Shown here: piece by piece, positions 1 to 9,211 of the stretch | Layout: every line of letters starts with the position of its first letter | Numbering within the stretch: the stretch's first letter is position 1 | Assembly: GCF_001536285.1 (NCBI RefSeq) | Contig: NZ_FAOZ01000001.1 | Location: 248,001 to 312,000, forward strand | Reading direction: 5' to 3' | Source of the DNA: Parafrankia irregularis | GTDB lineage: Bacteria; Actinomycetota; Actinomycetes; Frankiales; Frankiaceae | Length of the DNA stretch: 64,000 nt | Made by a program: the position numbers and the translations under genes | The notes under the pieces: model-generated | What the model saw: the letters and a program-made list of their open reading frames with translations, nothing else | The model's database searches: none | Told to the model about the DNA's origin: nothing

Positions 1-13
1 TGCGGCCGACTTC

Positions 14-1243
14 TCAGCCGGTGACCGCGGTCACATCCACCCGGCGGTTGGCGGCGCGACCTGCCACGGTCGCGTTGTCCGCGACCGGGCGCTCCGGTCC
101 GAAGCCGGCCACCCGCACCCGCTCGGCCGGCACTCCCCGCTGCACCAGGTATTCACGGGCGACCCTGGCCCGGTCCATCGACAGCGCCTGGTTGAAGGCC
201 AGCGGGCCGGTGCTGTCCGTATGCCCGCCGACCAGCACGGTGAGGTCTCCCGGCAGCAGGGCCTGGGCGACCTTGTCCAGACCCGCCCGCACGGACGCGT
301 CGAGGGCTGACTCCCCCACCGCGAAAGTCAGGCTGGTTCCCTCGAGCGCGGCCTTCAGCGCGCCCTGGGTACGCCCGGCCTCGGGAACAGCGCCGGTGGA
401 ACCAGTGGCCGACGGGGCGGTAGCCGACGGAGCAGGAGCCGACGGAGCGGTGACCGACGAACCGGGGGCCGCCGAATCGCCGCTCGTGGAATCGGCCGCA
501 ACGGGGCTGACCGCACCTGTGGCCGGGTCGAGGGCCACCTCGGCACCGACCGTCAGCCGGTTGTCGAGCGAGGCGTCCGGAACCTGGTGCCGGACGGCCG
601 CCAGCACCTCCGCCCCGATCGCGGTGCCCGCCGCCCGATCCGCGACCGTGCCCTGGAGCACCAGCGACGAACCGTCGATCGTCACGGACCGGACACCCGG
701 CTGCTTTCCCAGCGCCCTGGCCACGTCACCGAACGACTCCAGCGCCGGTGTCGCCACCTTCGGATCAACGGTGACAGTCGCCGAGACGGCACCGCCGGAG
801 ACATCCGCTGCCGCGCCGAGCAGCTGCGCCCGCGTCGCGCTGTCCGGAACGGTGGCGCTGAAGGACAGGTCGGCCGGTGTGCCGCCGGTACCGCTCACCC
901 TGATGACGACCGGCCGGGACGGCTCGGTGGCGACGACCGCGTCCCCGGACAGACGTACGGAGGCACTGCCGGACACGGCTGCCACCCGCTGGGCTTCCCG
1001 TGCCTCCTGCGGGCTCTCGAAACGGCCGTGCAGGACGATGTCACGGCCTTCGACGCTGACCCGCGCCCGGCTGACACCGGCCGCCCGGACCGCGTCCGCC
1101 GCCCGGGTGCCCAGGTCGTCCTCGATCGGGCCACGCCGTAGCCAGAGCGCCAGCAGCCCCAGCAGCACCCAGGCGACCACCAGTGAGACGACGAACGCGA
1201 CCGGACGGGGGCGCCGAAGGAGCGCCACCGACAGCGAGGACAT
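14..1243 (-). CDS. OmpA-family envelope protein with BON-like domains (OmpATb/ArfA-like)
   Basis: A 409-residue membrane-anchored protein. A short basic N-terminus is followed by one hydrophobic helix (about residues 13-36). Two BON-like alpha/beta regions follow, then a Pro/Ser/Ala-rich linker and a C-terminal OmpA domain (about the last 110 residues) with GHTDSTG, the NQALSMDRA helix, GFGPERPVADN and NRRVDV. This is the architecture of mycobacterial OmpATb/ArfA, whose OmpA domain is thought to contact peptidoglycan. I chose the ATG at 1243 because GGAG lies 5 nt before it; an in-frame ATG 27 codons upstream has no ribosome site and would put extra residues before the helix. The window begins just after its stop, so the downstream neighbour is not visible. 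A role in envelope anchoring is inferred. Confidence 0.82.
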   Translation of the reverse strand: MSSLSVALLRRPRPVAFVVSLVVAWVLLGLLALWLRRGPIEDDLGTRAADAVRAAGVSRARVSVEGRDIVLHGRFESPQEAREAQRVAAVSGSASVRLSGDAVVATEPSRPVVIRVSGTGGTPADLSFSATVPDSATRAQLLGAAADVSGGAVSATVTVDPKVATPALESFGDVARALGKQPGVRSVTIDGSSLVLQGTVADRAAGTAIGAEVLAAVRHQVPDASLDNRLTVGAEVALDPATGAVSPVAADSTSGDSAAPGSSVTAPSAPAPSATAPSATGSTGAVPEAGRTQGALKAALEGTSLTFAVGESALDASVRAGLDKVAQALLPGDLTVLVGGHTDSTGPLAFNQALSMDRARVAREYLVQRGVPAERVRVAGFGPERPVADNATVAGRAANRRVDVTAVTG

Positions 1244-1392
1244 GGGTACTCCGTGCTCCCTACTCAAGGGGGGATACGCGATGGGGGCACTGCGAGACAC
1301 CGCAGCGTACGGAAACTTTCCCATATGCCCGACATCGGGAACACACCGGGGGAAGGCTCACGCCTGCCCAGGAACCGCCACGTGCAGCCCCT

Positions 1393-2442
1393 TCAGGCCT
1401 CGCTGACGCGGGCGCGCGCAGCCGCCGCCGTGCCCACCGCCGTACCAGCCGACGTCGTGCCAGCCGACGCCGTCCCCGCCGCGGCTTCCTCCCGCACGGC
1501 CGCCTCCGCCGTCGCCACCCCCGCCTCGGCGTCCGCGGGGGCGGCCGGCGGGACGTCCGCGGCCCGCCGGCTGCGGTGGCGGACCGTGATCGCGAAAGCG
1601 AGAAGCGTGCTCACACCGAGCACGGCCCAGCCGGCCACCGCGTCCAGGATGTAGTGGTTCGACGTCGCCATCACGATGAAGACCGTCGCCGCCGGATACA
1701 GGCAGCCGAGCACCCGCACGACCGGCCGGCGGGCGAACCGGGCGAGCAGGAAGCCCGACCACAGGGCCCACGCACAGTGCAGCGAGGGCATCGCGGCGTA
1801 CTGGTTGGCCAGCCCCTCCAGACCGTCCGGAGCGGCGCTGGCGCTTCCGCTCCACCAGCCCCAGCCCTCGAAATGGGACATCGTGTCGACGTAGGACGTC
1901 CCGGGCAGCAGGCGCGGCGGGGTGGTGGGAAACAGGAAGAAGCCGCACAGCGCGATCAGTGTGGTGAAGACCAGGGTCCACCGGGCGCGGACATACCGCC
2001 CCGGGTTGCGCCGGTACATCCAGACCAGCAGCGAGGGTGTGACCACGAAGTGCAGGGTCGCGTAGTAGTAGCAGCAGATGACCGCCAGCACCGGCACGCT
2101 CTGCAGCCAGTTGTTGAGGCTCAGCTCGACGTTGATGTGCAGCCGTTCCTGCAGGTGCAGGATGTCCCAGCCGAGTCGGTTCGCATCCGTGGCGGACGCG
2201 TCGGCCGCGCCTCTGGTCGCCGTGTAGACGTAGTAGAGCGACACCAGCAGGACGGCCTCGACCCACAGCTTCGGCAGGCCGGTGGCCGGGTTTCGCAGTC
2301 GCCGCCACCATCGCCCGCCGCTGGGCCCGCCCTGCCCGCCGGGGGCGCTCGACCCACCCGGCCTGGCCTGGCCGCTCTGCGCCGACCGGAGGGCCTCGTC
2401 ACCCAGGTTGTTCTGAATGTCCCGGTTCGTCTGATCCACCAC
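1393..2442 (-). CDS. PAP2_3-type membrane phosphatase / inositolphosphotransferase-like protein
   Basis: A polytopic membrane protein of about 349 residues of the PAP2 superfamily. The three family motifs are visible in order: FFLFPTTPPRLLP, AMPSLHCAWALW (catalytic His in SLHC) and ATSNHYILDAVAGW (second His). This arrangement resembles Aur1/inositol phosphorylceramide-synthase-like proteins, so the likely chemistry is transfer or hydrolysis of a lipid phosphate at the outer membrane face; the substrate is unknown. The C-terminus is a long Ala-rich cytoplasmic tail. The start is uncertain: GTG at 2442 (GGGAG 7 nt upstream, a second GTG directly after) is preferred to the ATG at 2514, which has no ribosome site. 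It lies 150 nt from the OmpA-like gene on the same strand. Confidence 0.82.
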   Translation of the reverse strand: MVDQTNRDIQNNLGDEALRSAQSGQARPGGSSAPGGQGGPSGGRWWRRLRNPATGLPKLWVEAVLLVSLYYVYTATRGAADASATDANRLGWDILHLQERLHINVELSLNNWLQSVPVLAVICCYYYATLHFVVTPSLLVWMYRRNPGRYVRARWTLVFTTLIALCGFFLFPTTPPRLLPGTSYVDTMSHFEGWGWWSGSASAAPDGLEGLANQYAAMPSLHCAWALWSGFLLARFARRPVVRVLGCLYPAATVFIVMATSNHYILDAVAGWAVLGVSTLLAFAITVRHRSRRAADVPPAAPADAEAGVATAEAAVREEAAAGTASAGTTSAGTAVGTAAAARARVSEA

Positions 2443-2676
2443 GCCTCGACTCCCGGTCCGTCCCGCGGCTCGCCGTGTCCGACTCTCTTCGTCCAGCTTG
2501 CGCCGACAAGCCAATCATGGGCAGCCGTTCTGGAGCGCAAGGGCGGGTGGCCACCGAGAGACGTCTCCGTGACCACCCGCCCGTCACCGACCGGGTGTTA
2601 CCCACCCTTCACGGCCCCGCGGTCCGGGGAATCCCGCCCCGGAGCCTCACCCGCGCCGCCGAAGCGGCCAGGCACG

Positions 2677-4011
2677 TCAGGCGCCGCCGGCCGAGGCACC
2701 TGCACCGGAGGAGCCCCCGGCCAGCGTGGAGCTGTCCGTCGACTCGTCGACGGGCAGGGCGCTGCCGGCCTTCCAGGTCGCCCACGGGACGGACCACTCG
2801 TTCCCGAGCTGCGACGTGTCCGCCGGCCGCCCGGTGTTCTTGATGTTGATGATGTCGCCAAACTGACTGAAGTTGTAGAACCATTCCGCATCAGCGGGCG
2901 ACGCGTTCACGCACCCGTGCGAGACGTTCGCCCGCCCCTGTGAGGCCACCGACCACGGGGCGGAGTGCACGTACTGCCCACCGCTGGTGTAGTGGACGGC
3001 CCACTGCACCTCCTCGCGGTAGTAGTCGGGGCTGCCCACCGGAATGCCCACCGTCGCCGAGTCCATGATCACCATGGGGGACTTGCCGAGCACGTTGTGC
3101 GGGCCTTCCATGGTCAGTGAGCCCGGCTTGCCGCCGCTGATCAGCATGGTCCGGACCAGCTGTCCGTTCTGGTAGACCTGCATTCTGTGGGTCGACGCGT
3201 CGACCTCGCTGACCTGGGCGGCACCGATGGTGAAGTCCATCGTGCGATCCTTGACGCCGATCCAGCCGGTGCCGGAGTCGTAGCCGGCCAGGTTCGCCGC
3301 CACGTGCACCTTGGTCCCGGGTGCCCAGTACTCCTGGGGCCGCCACATCACCAGGCGGTTCGACATCCAGCGCCAAGCGCCGAGCACCGGCGGGTCGGTG
3401 CTGACCGCGAGGCGACGCTGCACCGCGGCACGGTCCGTCACCGGCGCACTGAAGGTGAGGCTGATCGGAGTGCCCACCCCGACGGTCTGTCCGGCCACGG
3501 GCTCCCAGGAGACCTTGAACGCCTTGTCCGGGATGCCGGTGGTGAAGCTCGACGTGATGCTCTTCGTGCCGGTCAGGCCCGCCGTCTGGGCGGTGGTGGC
3601 CTGGATGTCGTAGCGGCTGTCCGAGAACAGCCCGCTCGCCGAGGTCCACGTCCGGTGGTCCGCGGAGAAGGTTCCCTCGAGCGTGCCCGCCTCGGTCTTC
3701 TCGGTGGCGCTCGCGCCGCGCGCGACCGCGACCGACGCGAGCGGCGCGTTGCTCGTCACCACGACCGACTCGGTCAGCGCGATGCCGGCCGCGCCGTCCG
3801 CCGGGGTGACGGTCAGCGTCGGTGTCGCCGGCGGGGGCGAGGTCTGCGGCGCCGCCTCGTCGCCACCGCCGCCACCGGACGAGCACGACACCAGCAGCGC
3901 CACGGCGAGCAGGAGGGCGGCGACCCCGGTGCCACGCCGGCGGACGGAACGGGAGGCGGGCAGCAGCCCGCCACGGAGAACTCGAGCCGGGCTCATCATC
4001 GAGCGGGACAT
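2677..4011 (-). CDS. L,D-transpeptidase lipoprotein with Ig-like domains
   Basis: A 444-residue exported lipoprotein that should form 3->3 cross-links in peptidoglycan, like mycobacterial LdtMt2. The N-terminus has an Arg-rich n-region, a hydrophobic stretch and the lipobox LVSC with the lipidated Cys at residue 43, then a Gly/Ser/Pro tether. Two Ig-like beta domains follow (LTVTPADGA... and FKVSWEPVAG...). The YkuD catalytic domain ends in SHGCVNAS with catalytic Cys about residue 367 and His 365. A Ser/Gly/Ala-rich tail closes the protein. The start is supported by AAGAAGG 6 nt before the ATG. It is the third minus-strand envelope gene in a row. A small inverted repeat at 4090-4105 lies upstream. 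Confidence 0.92.
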   Translation of the reverse strand: MSRSMMSPARVLRGGLLPASRSVRRRGTGVAALLLAVALLVSCSSGGGGGDEAAPQTSPPPATPTLTVTPADGAAGIALTESVVVTSNAPLASVAVARGASATEKTEAGTLEGTFSADHRTWTSASGLFSDSRYDIQATTAQTAGLTGTKSITSSFTTGIPDKAFKVSWEPVAGQTVGVGTPISLTFSAPVTDRAAVQRRLAVSTDPPVLGAWRWMSNRLVMWRPQEYWAPGTKVHVAANLAGYDSGTGWIGVKDRTMDFTIGAAQVSEVDASTHRMQVYQNGQLVRTMLISGGKPGSLTMEGPHNVLGKSPMVIMDSATVGIPVGSPDYYREEVQWAVHYTSGGQYVHSAPWSVASQGRANVSHGCVNASPADAEWFYNFSQFGDIINIKNTGRPADTSQLGNEWSVPWATWKAGSALPVDESTDSSTLAGGSSGAGASAGGA

Positions 4012-4849
4012 GCGATGCCTTCTTCCGAAGACCGGAGCAACGACGAGGTGTAGGGCTTTCCGTCGGCTCGCGGATCGCCCGGCACCGGATCACCAGTGCT
4101 GGTGACCAGCGGGCGCCGCGACGCGGCGACGAAACGCAGCGGCCTCACCGAAAGGGATCGGCCAGAAACAGAAAGTGCACATGCTCGACCACCCACGAGC
4201 GGACCGTACCCACGACCGCGAACCACGTCCCGTCGATCATAGGAAAACCCGGCCCCACCCGGGACACAACTACCCGCCGCTAATATTCCGATCTCGGAGA
4301 GTGACGCTCCCCGGCCCGCTGCCATAAACCCCTCCCAGCGCCGTTTCGTCCGACGCACGACTCATATACAAAGTTGCGCGCCGACGAGAAGCCGCACCGG
4401 GGCCAGTACCGGATTTGTCCGCGAGTAGACACTAACCACTACCGGACGTGCCAGATATTGCACGCAGCGCAGTCACACCTTGGTGCCGTAGGGATTCGCG
4501 TGCCCGGATTTCCACCGGCCGCGCGCCGGGACACCCCGGGGCACTCCGACCGACGAGTCGCACCGGAAAGCCCCGGAGCGCGCCGAACACCGCCGCCGGA
4601 AGCGATGTACCGACCTCGGGCCGGAACCATCCCGTCGCGGAACCGACCGGGCACCGAAGTGCCGGCCGGTCAGCCCTCCGGACACTCACGCCGGAAACAG
4701 AGGCGAAACGCCACCACAACAGGTCGGCGCGGCCGGGCACCCCAGAATGGGGCTTCCCCGCCGGGTACGCCGGCACCGGGAGCCGGGATCGTCTGGCCAC
4801 CAGCCGGCTGCCTCGGGCGGGCCAGCCGCCGCCGACCCGAAAGGTGCTC
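4012..4849. other. Divergent intergenic region between L,D-transpeptidase and urate oxidase
   Basis: Some 840 nt without a convincing gene. It must carry promoters for the leftward transpeptidase gene and the rightward urate oxidase gene. About 4270-4450 is noticeably less GC-rich than the surroundings, as expected of promoter DNA. Reading frames that cross it are out of phase with recognisable protein and overlap urate oxidase. The only discrete element I see is the inverted repeat at 4090-4105. Confidence 0.5.
4090..4105. promoter_or_regulatory. Inverted repeat upstream of the L,D-transpeptidase gene
   Basis: Two 7-nt arms (TCACCAG and CTGGTGA) separated by TG, about 80 nt upstream of the transpeptidase start. 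The size fits a dimeric regulator site. No regulator is assigned; chance occurrence is possible. Confidence 0.25.
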
Positions 4850-5758
4850 ATGCCCATCGTTCTCGGACCGAACCAGTACGGCAAGGCCGAGGTCCGCCTC
4901 GTCCACGTGGACCGATCCACCCCGGTCCACCGGATCAGCGACCTGAATGTGTCCACCGCCCTGCGCGGTGACTTCACCGCGGCCCACACCCGGGGTGATA
5001 ACAGCCACGTTCTCGCGACGGACACCCAGAAAAACGTCGTCTACGCCTTCGCTCGCGAAGGCGGCGTCGGCGAGATCGAACAGTTCGGGACCCGGCTGGG
5101 CCGGCATTTCACCGCCGCGTACGACTGGATCACCGGCGCGCGGGTCGAGATAGAGCAGTTCGGGTGGGACCGTATCGACGTCGCCGGGCCGGCCCAGGAC
5201 CACTCCTTCGTCCGGTCCGGGCAGAGCCGGCGAACCACGGTGGTCACCATCGACGCCGACGACGTGCACGTCGTCTCCGGAATCGCCGGGCTGGTCGTGC
5301 TCAAGACGACCGGCTCGGAGTTCCACGGATTTCCCCGGGACCGCTACACAACACTGGCGGAAACCTCCGACCGGATCCTCGCCACCGAGGTCACGGCCCG
5401 GTGGCGCTACACCGCCACCGACAGTGGGATCACCGGCGCTGATTTCGCGCGGCTGTCCGCGGAGATCCCGCGCACGCTGGTCGAGACGTTCGCGGGCCTG
5501 CACAGCCTCGCCCTGCAACAGACCCTTTACCACATGGGCGAAAAGGTGCTGGCGACCTTCCCGGAGGTTGCCGAGATCCGTATGTCGATGCCGAACAAGC
5601 ATCATTTCCTGGTCGATCTGGCGCCGTTCGGCCTGGACAACCCCGACAGCGTCTACCTCGCGGCGGACCGCCCCTACGGCCGCATCGAGGGCACCGTCCT
5701 GCGCGACGACGTTCCAGCCGCGCCGATCGCCTGGGACGCCACCCCGGGGTTCTGCTGA
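4850..5758 (+). CDS. Urate oxidase (uricase)
   Basis: A 302-residue cofactor-free urate oxidase converting urate to 5-hydroxyisourate in purine breakdown. Family segments are visible: LGPNQYGKAEVRLV near the N-terminus, then GDNSHVLATDTQKNVVY, which contains the catalytic Thr region, VLKTTGSEFHGFPRDRYTTL in the middle, and MPNKHHFLVDLAPFG near the C-terminus. The length is normal for the family (about 300). I chose the ATG at 4850 because AAAGG lies 5 nt upstream and the protein then begins as family members do; upstream in-frame codons are low-complexity. No allantoin or hydroxyisourate hydrolase gene is adjacent, so the pathway must be completed elsewhere. It converges with the next gene, with stops 12 nt apart. 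Confidence 0.94.
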   Translation: MPIVLGPNQYGKAEVRLVHVDRSTPVHRISDLNVSTALRGDFTAAHTRGDNSHVLATDTQKNVVYAFAREGGVGEIEQFGTRLGRHFTAAYDWITGARVEIEQFGWDRIDVAGPAQDHSFVRSGQSRRTTVVTIDADDVHVVSGIAGLVVLKTTGSEFHGFPRDRYTTLAETSDRILATEVTARWRYTATDSGITGADFARLSAEIPRTLVETFAGLHSLALQQTLYHMGEKVLATFPEVAEIRMSMPNKHHFLVDLAPFGLDNPDSVYLAADRPYGRIEGTVLRDDVPAAPIAWDATPGFC

Positions 5759-5770
5759 CGTCCGGGCCGG

Positions 5771-6787
5771 TCAGGCCGGTGTGATCACCACCCGGTCGCC
5801 CGGCCCCAGCCCCAGCGCACGCGCCGCGTCCCCGTCCCGGGTGGCCAGTGCGGCGTGGCCATCCGAATCGGCGTAGAGCACGAGCTCCCCGGGCTCCACC
5901 GAGCCGAAGGTCACGCCCACCGCCACCTCCACCGCGATCGCCTCCACCGCGACCACCGGCGGGCCGGCCGCCGAGTCCGTCGCAGGGCGCGCCGCCGGCG
6001 CGGCGCTCGCGCTGCCGCCCGCCGGACCGGTCCCGCGCAACGCGGTCAGCCGGCTCCGGTCGCCGGGCCGCAGGCCCAGCTCGGCCAGCAGGTCCGCCGG
6101 TGCGGCCAGCGCCACGTTCCCGAAGCCGTCCACACACAGGACGTCCGACTCGAGGCGGGCGGCGCCATCCGGGCCTGCCGGCGCGACCCTCGCCACCAGC
6201 CTGGGCAGCGTGACCAGGCTCTCCGGATCGACCACGAGGCCGAGCGCCCGCAGCGGGCGACCGGTCACCAGGGCCGCCGCCGCGGGGGCGAACACATCCC
6301 GGCCGTGAAAGGTGGCGGGGACGTCCGGCGGCACGGTGAGCGCCACCGCCTCCAGCACGCCGCCCAGCACCTCGGCCGCGGGCACCAGCAGACCGTTGTC
6401 GGGGCCCACGAGGAAACCGGCCGGCGTGCGCAGCGCGAGCGCCCGGCGTGCGGTACCGACGCCCGGGTCGACCACAGCGACATGAACCCCGCGCGGCAGG
6501 TGGGCGACGGTGGAGGCGAGCACCGTCGCGCCGCGCCGGATGTCACCGCGTGGCACCAGGTGCGTGACGTCGATGACCGGCACCGCGGGAGCGAGCCGGA
6601 GCAGGACACCGTGGCAGGCGGCGACGAATCCGTCCACCAGGCCGTAGTCCGTCAGCAGGCTGACGCAGCGCGGATCGTCCGCGGCGCGCTCGTCTCCCCC
6701 GGCGCGCTCGTCTCTCCCGGCTCGCTCGTGTTCCCGTCCCTCGGCACGCTCGTGTTCCCGCGACGCCCCCATCAGCCCCATCGGCAC
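5771..6787 (-). CDS. SAM hydrolase / S-adenosyl-L-methionine hydroxide adenosyltransferase (DUF62)
   Basis: About 338 residues of the SAM-dependent hydroxide adenosyltransferase / chlorinase-fluorinase family, expected to hydrolyse SAM to adenosine and methionine. Family blocks in order: LLTDYGLVDGFVAACHG, VIDVTH, VDPGVGT, GPDNGLL, FHGRDVFAPAAA and VDGFGNVAL. I see no halogenase-type evidence, so hydrolase is the safer call. The start is GTG 6787 (AAGGGG 6 nt upstream), 20 nt after the CoA-transferase stop, so the two are probably co-transcribed; ATGs at 6781 and 6772 are alternatives. The first 35 residues are a low-complexity run of HERA/DERA-like units absent from typical members. The C-terminal beta domain carries an Ala/Gly-rich insertion. 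Confidence 0.85.
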   Translation of the reverse strand: MPMGLMGASREHERAEGREHERAGRDERAGGDERAADDPRCVSLLTDYGLVDGFVAACHGVLLRLAPAVPVIDVTHLVPRGDIRRGATVLASTVAHLPRGVHVAVVDPGVGTARRALALRTPAGFLVGPDNGLLVPAAEVLGGVLEAVALTVPPDVPATFHGRDVFAPAAAALVTGRPLRALGLVVDPESLVTLPRLVARVAPAGPDGAARLESDVLCVDGFGNVALAAPADLLAELGLRPGDRSRLTALRGTGPAGGSASAAPAARPATDSAAGPPVVAVEAIAVEVAVGVTFGSVEPGELVLYADSDGHAALATRDGDAARALGLGPGDRVVITPA

Positions 6788-6806
6788 CGTCAGCCCCTTC
6801 GAAACG

Positions 6807-7988
6807 TCAGATCGCGCCGTCGGCGCGCAGACCGGCGATCTCCTCGGCGGAGAGATCGAGCTCGCGCAGGATGGTGTCGGTGTGCGCTCCCAGCGCCGGA
6901 ACCGGGTCCAGGCGGGCGTTCTCCCCCGGGAACTCGACCACCGGCCGGGACTGCCGGACCGGGCCCACCGGCGAGCCGACCTCAACCCAGCGCCCACGGG
7001 CCGCGAGCTGGGGATGCGCGAGCACGCCCGCGACCGTGTTGACCCGCGCGTAGGCGATGCCCGCGGCGTCCAGGCCCGCCTCCAGCTCGGCGGTGCCCAG
7101 CTTCGCGACCTCCGCGGCGACCACGGCGTCGGTCCCCTCCCGGTTGCGCACCCTGGCCACGTTCGTCGCGAACGCGGGGTCGTCGACGAGTTCCGGGCGG
7201 GCGAGCGGGCCCTCGGCCAGCCGGCGCCACTCCCCGTCGTTCTGCACCCCGATCAGGACGTCGTCACCGTCCGCCGTGCGGTAGGCGTCGTAGGGCGCGA
7301 TCGACTGGTGGCTGATGCCCGACCGGGCCATCTCCTGCCCGGTGTGCTCCACTGTCTGCACCGGGTAGCCCATCCACTCCGTCAGCGCGTCGAGCATCGC
7401 GACGTCCAGCGCCGCGCCGGCACCGGAGCGCGCCCGCCGCAGCAGCGCGGCCAGCACGGCCTGGATGACGTAGCTGCCCGCGGCGACGTCCCCGGCGGCG
7501 AAGCCGGCCTTCGCCGGCTGCTGCGGGCTGCCCGTGACGGCGATCAGCCCGGACTCGGCCTGCACGAGCATGTCGTAGGCCTTGCGGGCGCGATAAGGCC
7601 CGGCCGGACCGTAGCCGGACACGTTCACGGCGACCAGCGCCGGGTGGCGGCCGACGAGGGTCTGCGCGTCCAGCCCGAGGCGGGCGGCGGCACCCGGCCC
7701 GAGGTTCTGCGCGACGACGTCGGCCCGGGCGACCAGCAGATCCAGCACCTCGCGGGCGCGCGGCACCTTCAGGTCCAGCGTCAGCGACTCCTTCGAGCGG
7801 TTGAGCCAGGAGAAGTGCGCCGACATCCCACCGCGCACCGCGCGGTCGTAGTCCCGCGCGAAGTCACCACGCCCCGGACGCTCGACCTTGATCACCCGCG
7901 CGCCCAGCTCGGCGAGGTGCCGGGTCGCGAACGGCAGGGCCACGGCATGTTCCAGACTGACGACGGTCACACCCTCAAGCGGAAGCAC
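6807..7988 (-). CDS. CaiB/BaiF family (class III) CoA-transferase
   Basis: A 393-residue family III CoA-transferase moving CoA between carboxylic acids; substrates cannot be told from sequence. Typical segments are MLPLEGVTVVSLEHAVALPF, LGARVIKVERP, NRSKESLTLDLK, NVSGYGPAGPY and KAYDMLVQAESG, whose Asp (about residue 139) matches the catalytic aspartate that forms the acyl anhydride. Length and motif order are normal. The start is GTG; there is no ribosome site, but TAGCCT lies 7 nt upstream, so the mRNA may be leaderless. The SAM hydrolase gene follows after 20 nt in a probable two-gene operon, although no metabolic link between the two is obvious. Confidence 0.92.
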   Translation of the reverse strand: MLPLEGVTVVSLEHAVALPFATRHLAELGARVIKVERPGRGDFARDYDRAVRGGMSAHFSWLNRSKESLTLDLKVPRAREVLDLLVARADVVAQNLGPGAAARLGLDAQTLVGRHPALVAVNVSGYGPAGPYRARKAYDMLVQAESGLIAVTGSPQQPAKAGFAAGDVAAGSYVIQAVLAALLRRARSGAGAALDVAMLDALTEWMGYPVQTVEHTGQEMARSGISHQSIAPYDAYRTADGDDVLIGVQNDGEWRRLAEGPLARPELVDDPAFATNVARVRNREGTDAVVAAEVAKLGTAELEAGLDAAGIAYARVNTVAGVLAHPQLAARGRWVEVGSPVGPVRQSRPVVEFPGENARLDPVPALGAHTDTILRELDLSAEEIAGLRADGAI

Positions 7989-8001
7989 GCAGGTCAGGCT
8001 A
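7989..8001 (-). promoter_or_regulatory. Predicted -10 element for a leaderless CoA-transferase transcript
   Basis: TAGCCT on the minus strand (8001-7996), 7 nt before the GTG at 7988. This is the actinobacterial TANNNT-to-start spacing of leaderless genes. No purine-rich ribosome site is present. The -35 is not recognisable. Confidence 0.4.
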
Positions 8002-8207
8002 GCGCCGCCCCCACCCGCCAGACCGCGGATCGATGCAGGTGGACAGGCCCTTTACGGCACAGAAGGGGAACCTGTCCGACGCAGCGGCGGAAATTCGGCC
8101 AGATCGCCCACCGACGACCTCCCGCGGCGGTGTCGAGGAGTGGATCCACGGCCGAAGCCGAGTGCGGGCAGAGGGCTGGAGCTGTCCGCGCTCGCTGGTA
8201 GCCACGC

Positions 8208-9146
8208 TCAGCGGCGAAGGGCGGTTTCCCGCTCGATGCGCGACAGCTTCTCGGGATTGCGGACGACGTAGAGCCCGGTGATGAGGCCGTCGTCGATACG
8301 TACGGTCACGACGCTGTCGATCTCACCGTCGAGCCGGAGGACCAGCGCCGGGTAGCCGTTGACCTGTACCTGCTGCAGCGACAGGACAGCGCCGAACCTG
8401 CCCAGCCCGGCGGCCAGCAGCCGGGCTACCTTGCCCGCTCCGGCGACAGGGCGCAACACGGCCTTCCTGACCCCGCCGCCGTCTCCCAGCAGGACGATGT
8501 CCGGGGCGAGGATGTCCAGCAGGTTCTGCAGGTCGCCGGTCTCGACCGCCCGCTGGAACGCGTCGAGCGCGCCCCGGGTCTCGGCCGCGGAGACGACCCC
8601 GGCCGGACGGCGTGCGGCGACATGCGCCCGCGCCCGGTGAGCGATCTGGCGGACGGTGGCCGGGCTCTTGTCGACGGCTGCCGCGATCTCGTCGTACCCG
8701 AAGTCGAACACCTCGCGCAGCACGAACACGGCCCGCTCGGCCGGCCGAAGCGTTTCCAGCACCAGCAGCATCGCCATGGAGACGCTGTCGGCCAGCGCGA
8801 CGTCCTCGGCCACGTCGGGCGCGGTCAGCAACGGCTCCGGCAGCCAGGGGCCGACATAGGACTCCCTGCGCCGGCCAAGCGTGCGCAGTCGGTTCAGTGC
8901 CTGACGGGTGGCGATCTGCACCAGGTACGCCCGCGGGTCCCGCACCATGGCGAGGTCGACGCCTGCCCAGCGCAGCCAGCTCTCCTGGAGGACGTCCTCC
9001 GCGTCCGCGGCCGAGCCAAGCATCTCGTAGGCGACCGTGAACAGCAGGTTGCGGTGCGCGACGAACATCTCGGTGGCGGGGTCTGGCGAGTCGTCCTCCT
9101 TCTTCGGACTCCCAGCGTCGGGCGTCGTCGGCGAAGTACCGGCCAT
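8208..9146 (-). CDS. ECF41-family RNA polymerase sigma factor (SigJ-type) with SnoaL-like C-terminal domain
   Basis: A 312-residue extracytoplasmic-function sigma factor. Sigma region 2 (NLLFTVAYEMLGSAADAEDV, then DPRAYLVQIATRQALNRLR) and region 4 (RAVFVLREVFDFGYDEIAAAV) are followed by a SnoaL-like domain that in ECF41 sigmas controls activity in place of an anti-sigma factor. The three ECF41 signatures are present: WLPEPLL in the linker, DGGG in the C-terminal domain and NPEKL near the end. The ATG at 9146 is chosen because AGGAG lies 6 nt upstream and because a perfect ECF41-type promoter lies just before it; longer frames would start inside that promoter. It diverges from a carboxymuconolactone decarboxylase-like gene, the classic ECF41 partner. 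Autoregulation is likely. Confidence 0.93.
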   Translation of the reverse strand: MAGTSPTTPDAGSPKKEDDSPDPATEMFVAHRNLLFTVAYEMLGSAADAEDVLQESWLRWAGVDLAMVRDPRAYLVQIATRQALNRLRTLGRRRESYVGPWLPEPLLTAPDVAEDVALADSVSMAMLLVLETLRPAERAVFVLREVFDFGYDEIAAAVDKSPATVRQIAHRARAHVAARRPAGVVSAAETRGALDAFQRAVETGDLQNLLDILAPDIVLLGDGGGVRKAVLRPVAGAGKVARLLAAGLGRFGAVLSLQQVQVNGYPALVLRLDGEIDSVVTVRIDDGLITGLYVVRNPEKLSRIERETALRR

Positions 9147-9184
9147 GGGCAACTCCTGTTCACGCGCGGCTGGACCATCCATGA

Positions 9185-9211
9185 GACGCCAGACCCCACC
9201 GGTTTGTGACA
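9185..9211 (-). promoter_or_regulatory. ECF41-type autoregulated promoter (TGTCACA-N16-CGTC)
   Basis: On the minus strand, TGTCACA (9211-9205) is followed after exactly 16 nt by CGTC (9188-9185). This is the promoter published for ECF41 sigma factors, and it lies about 40 nt before the sigma factor start. I saw no equally good copy facing the divergent decarboxylase-like gene. Confidence 0.85.

Noticed and set aside
1183-2943. A 586-residue plus-strand frame
   Set aside because: Antisense to the PAP2-type phosphatase, with low-complexity composition.
4012-4300. A c-di-AMP (ydaO-type) riboswitch upstream of the L,D-transpeptidase gene
   Set aside because: These riboswitches often precede cell-wall genes in actinobacteria, but I could not find the conserved core in this leader.
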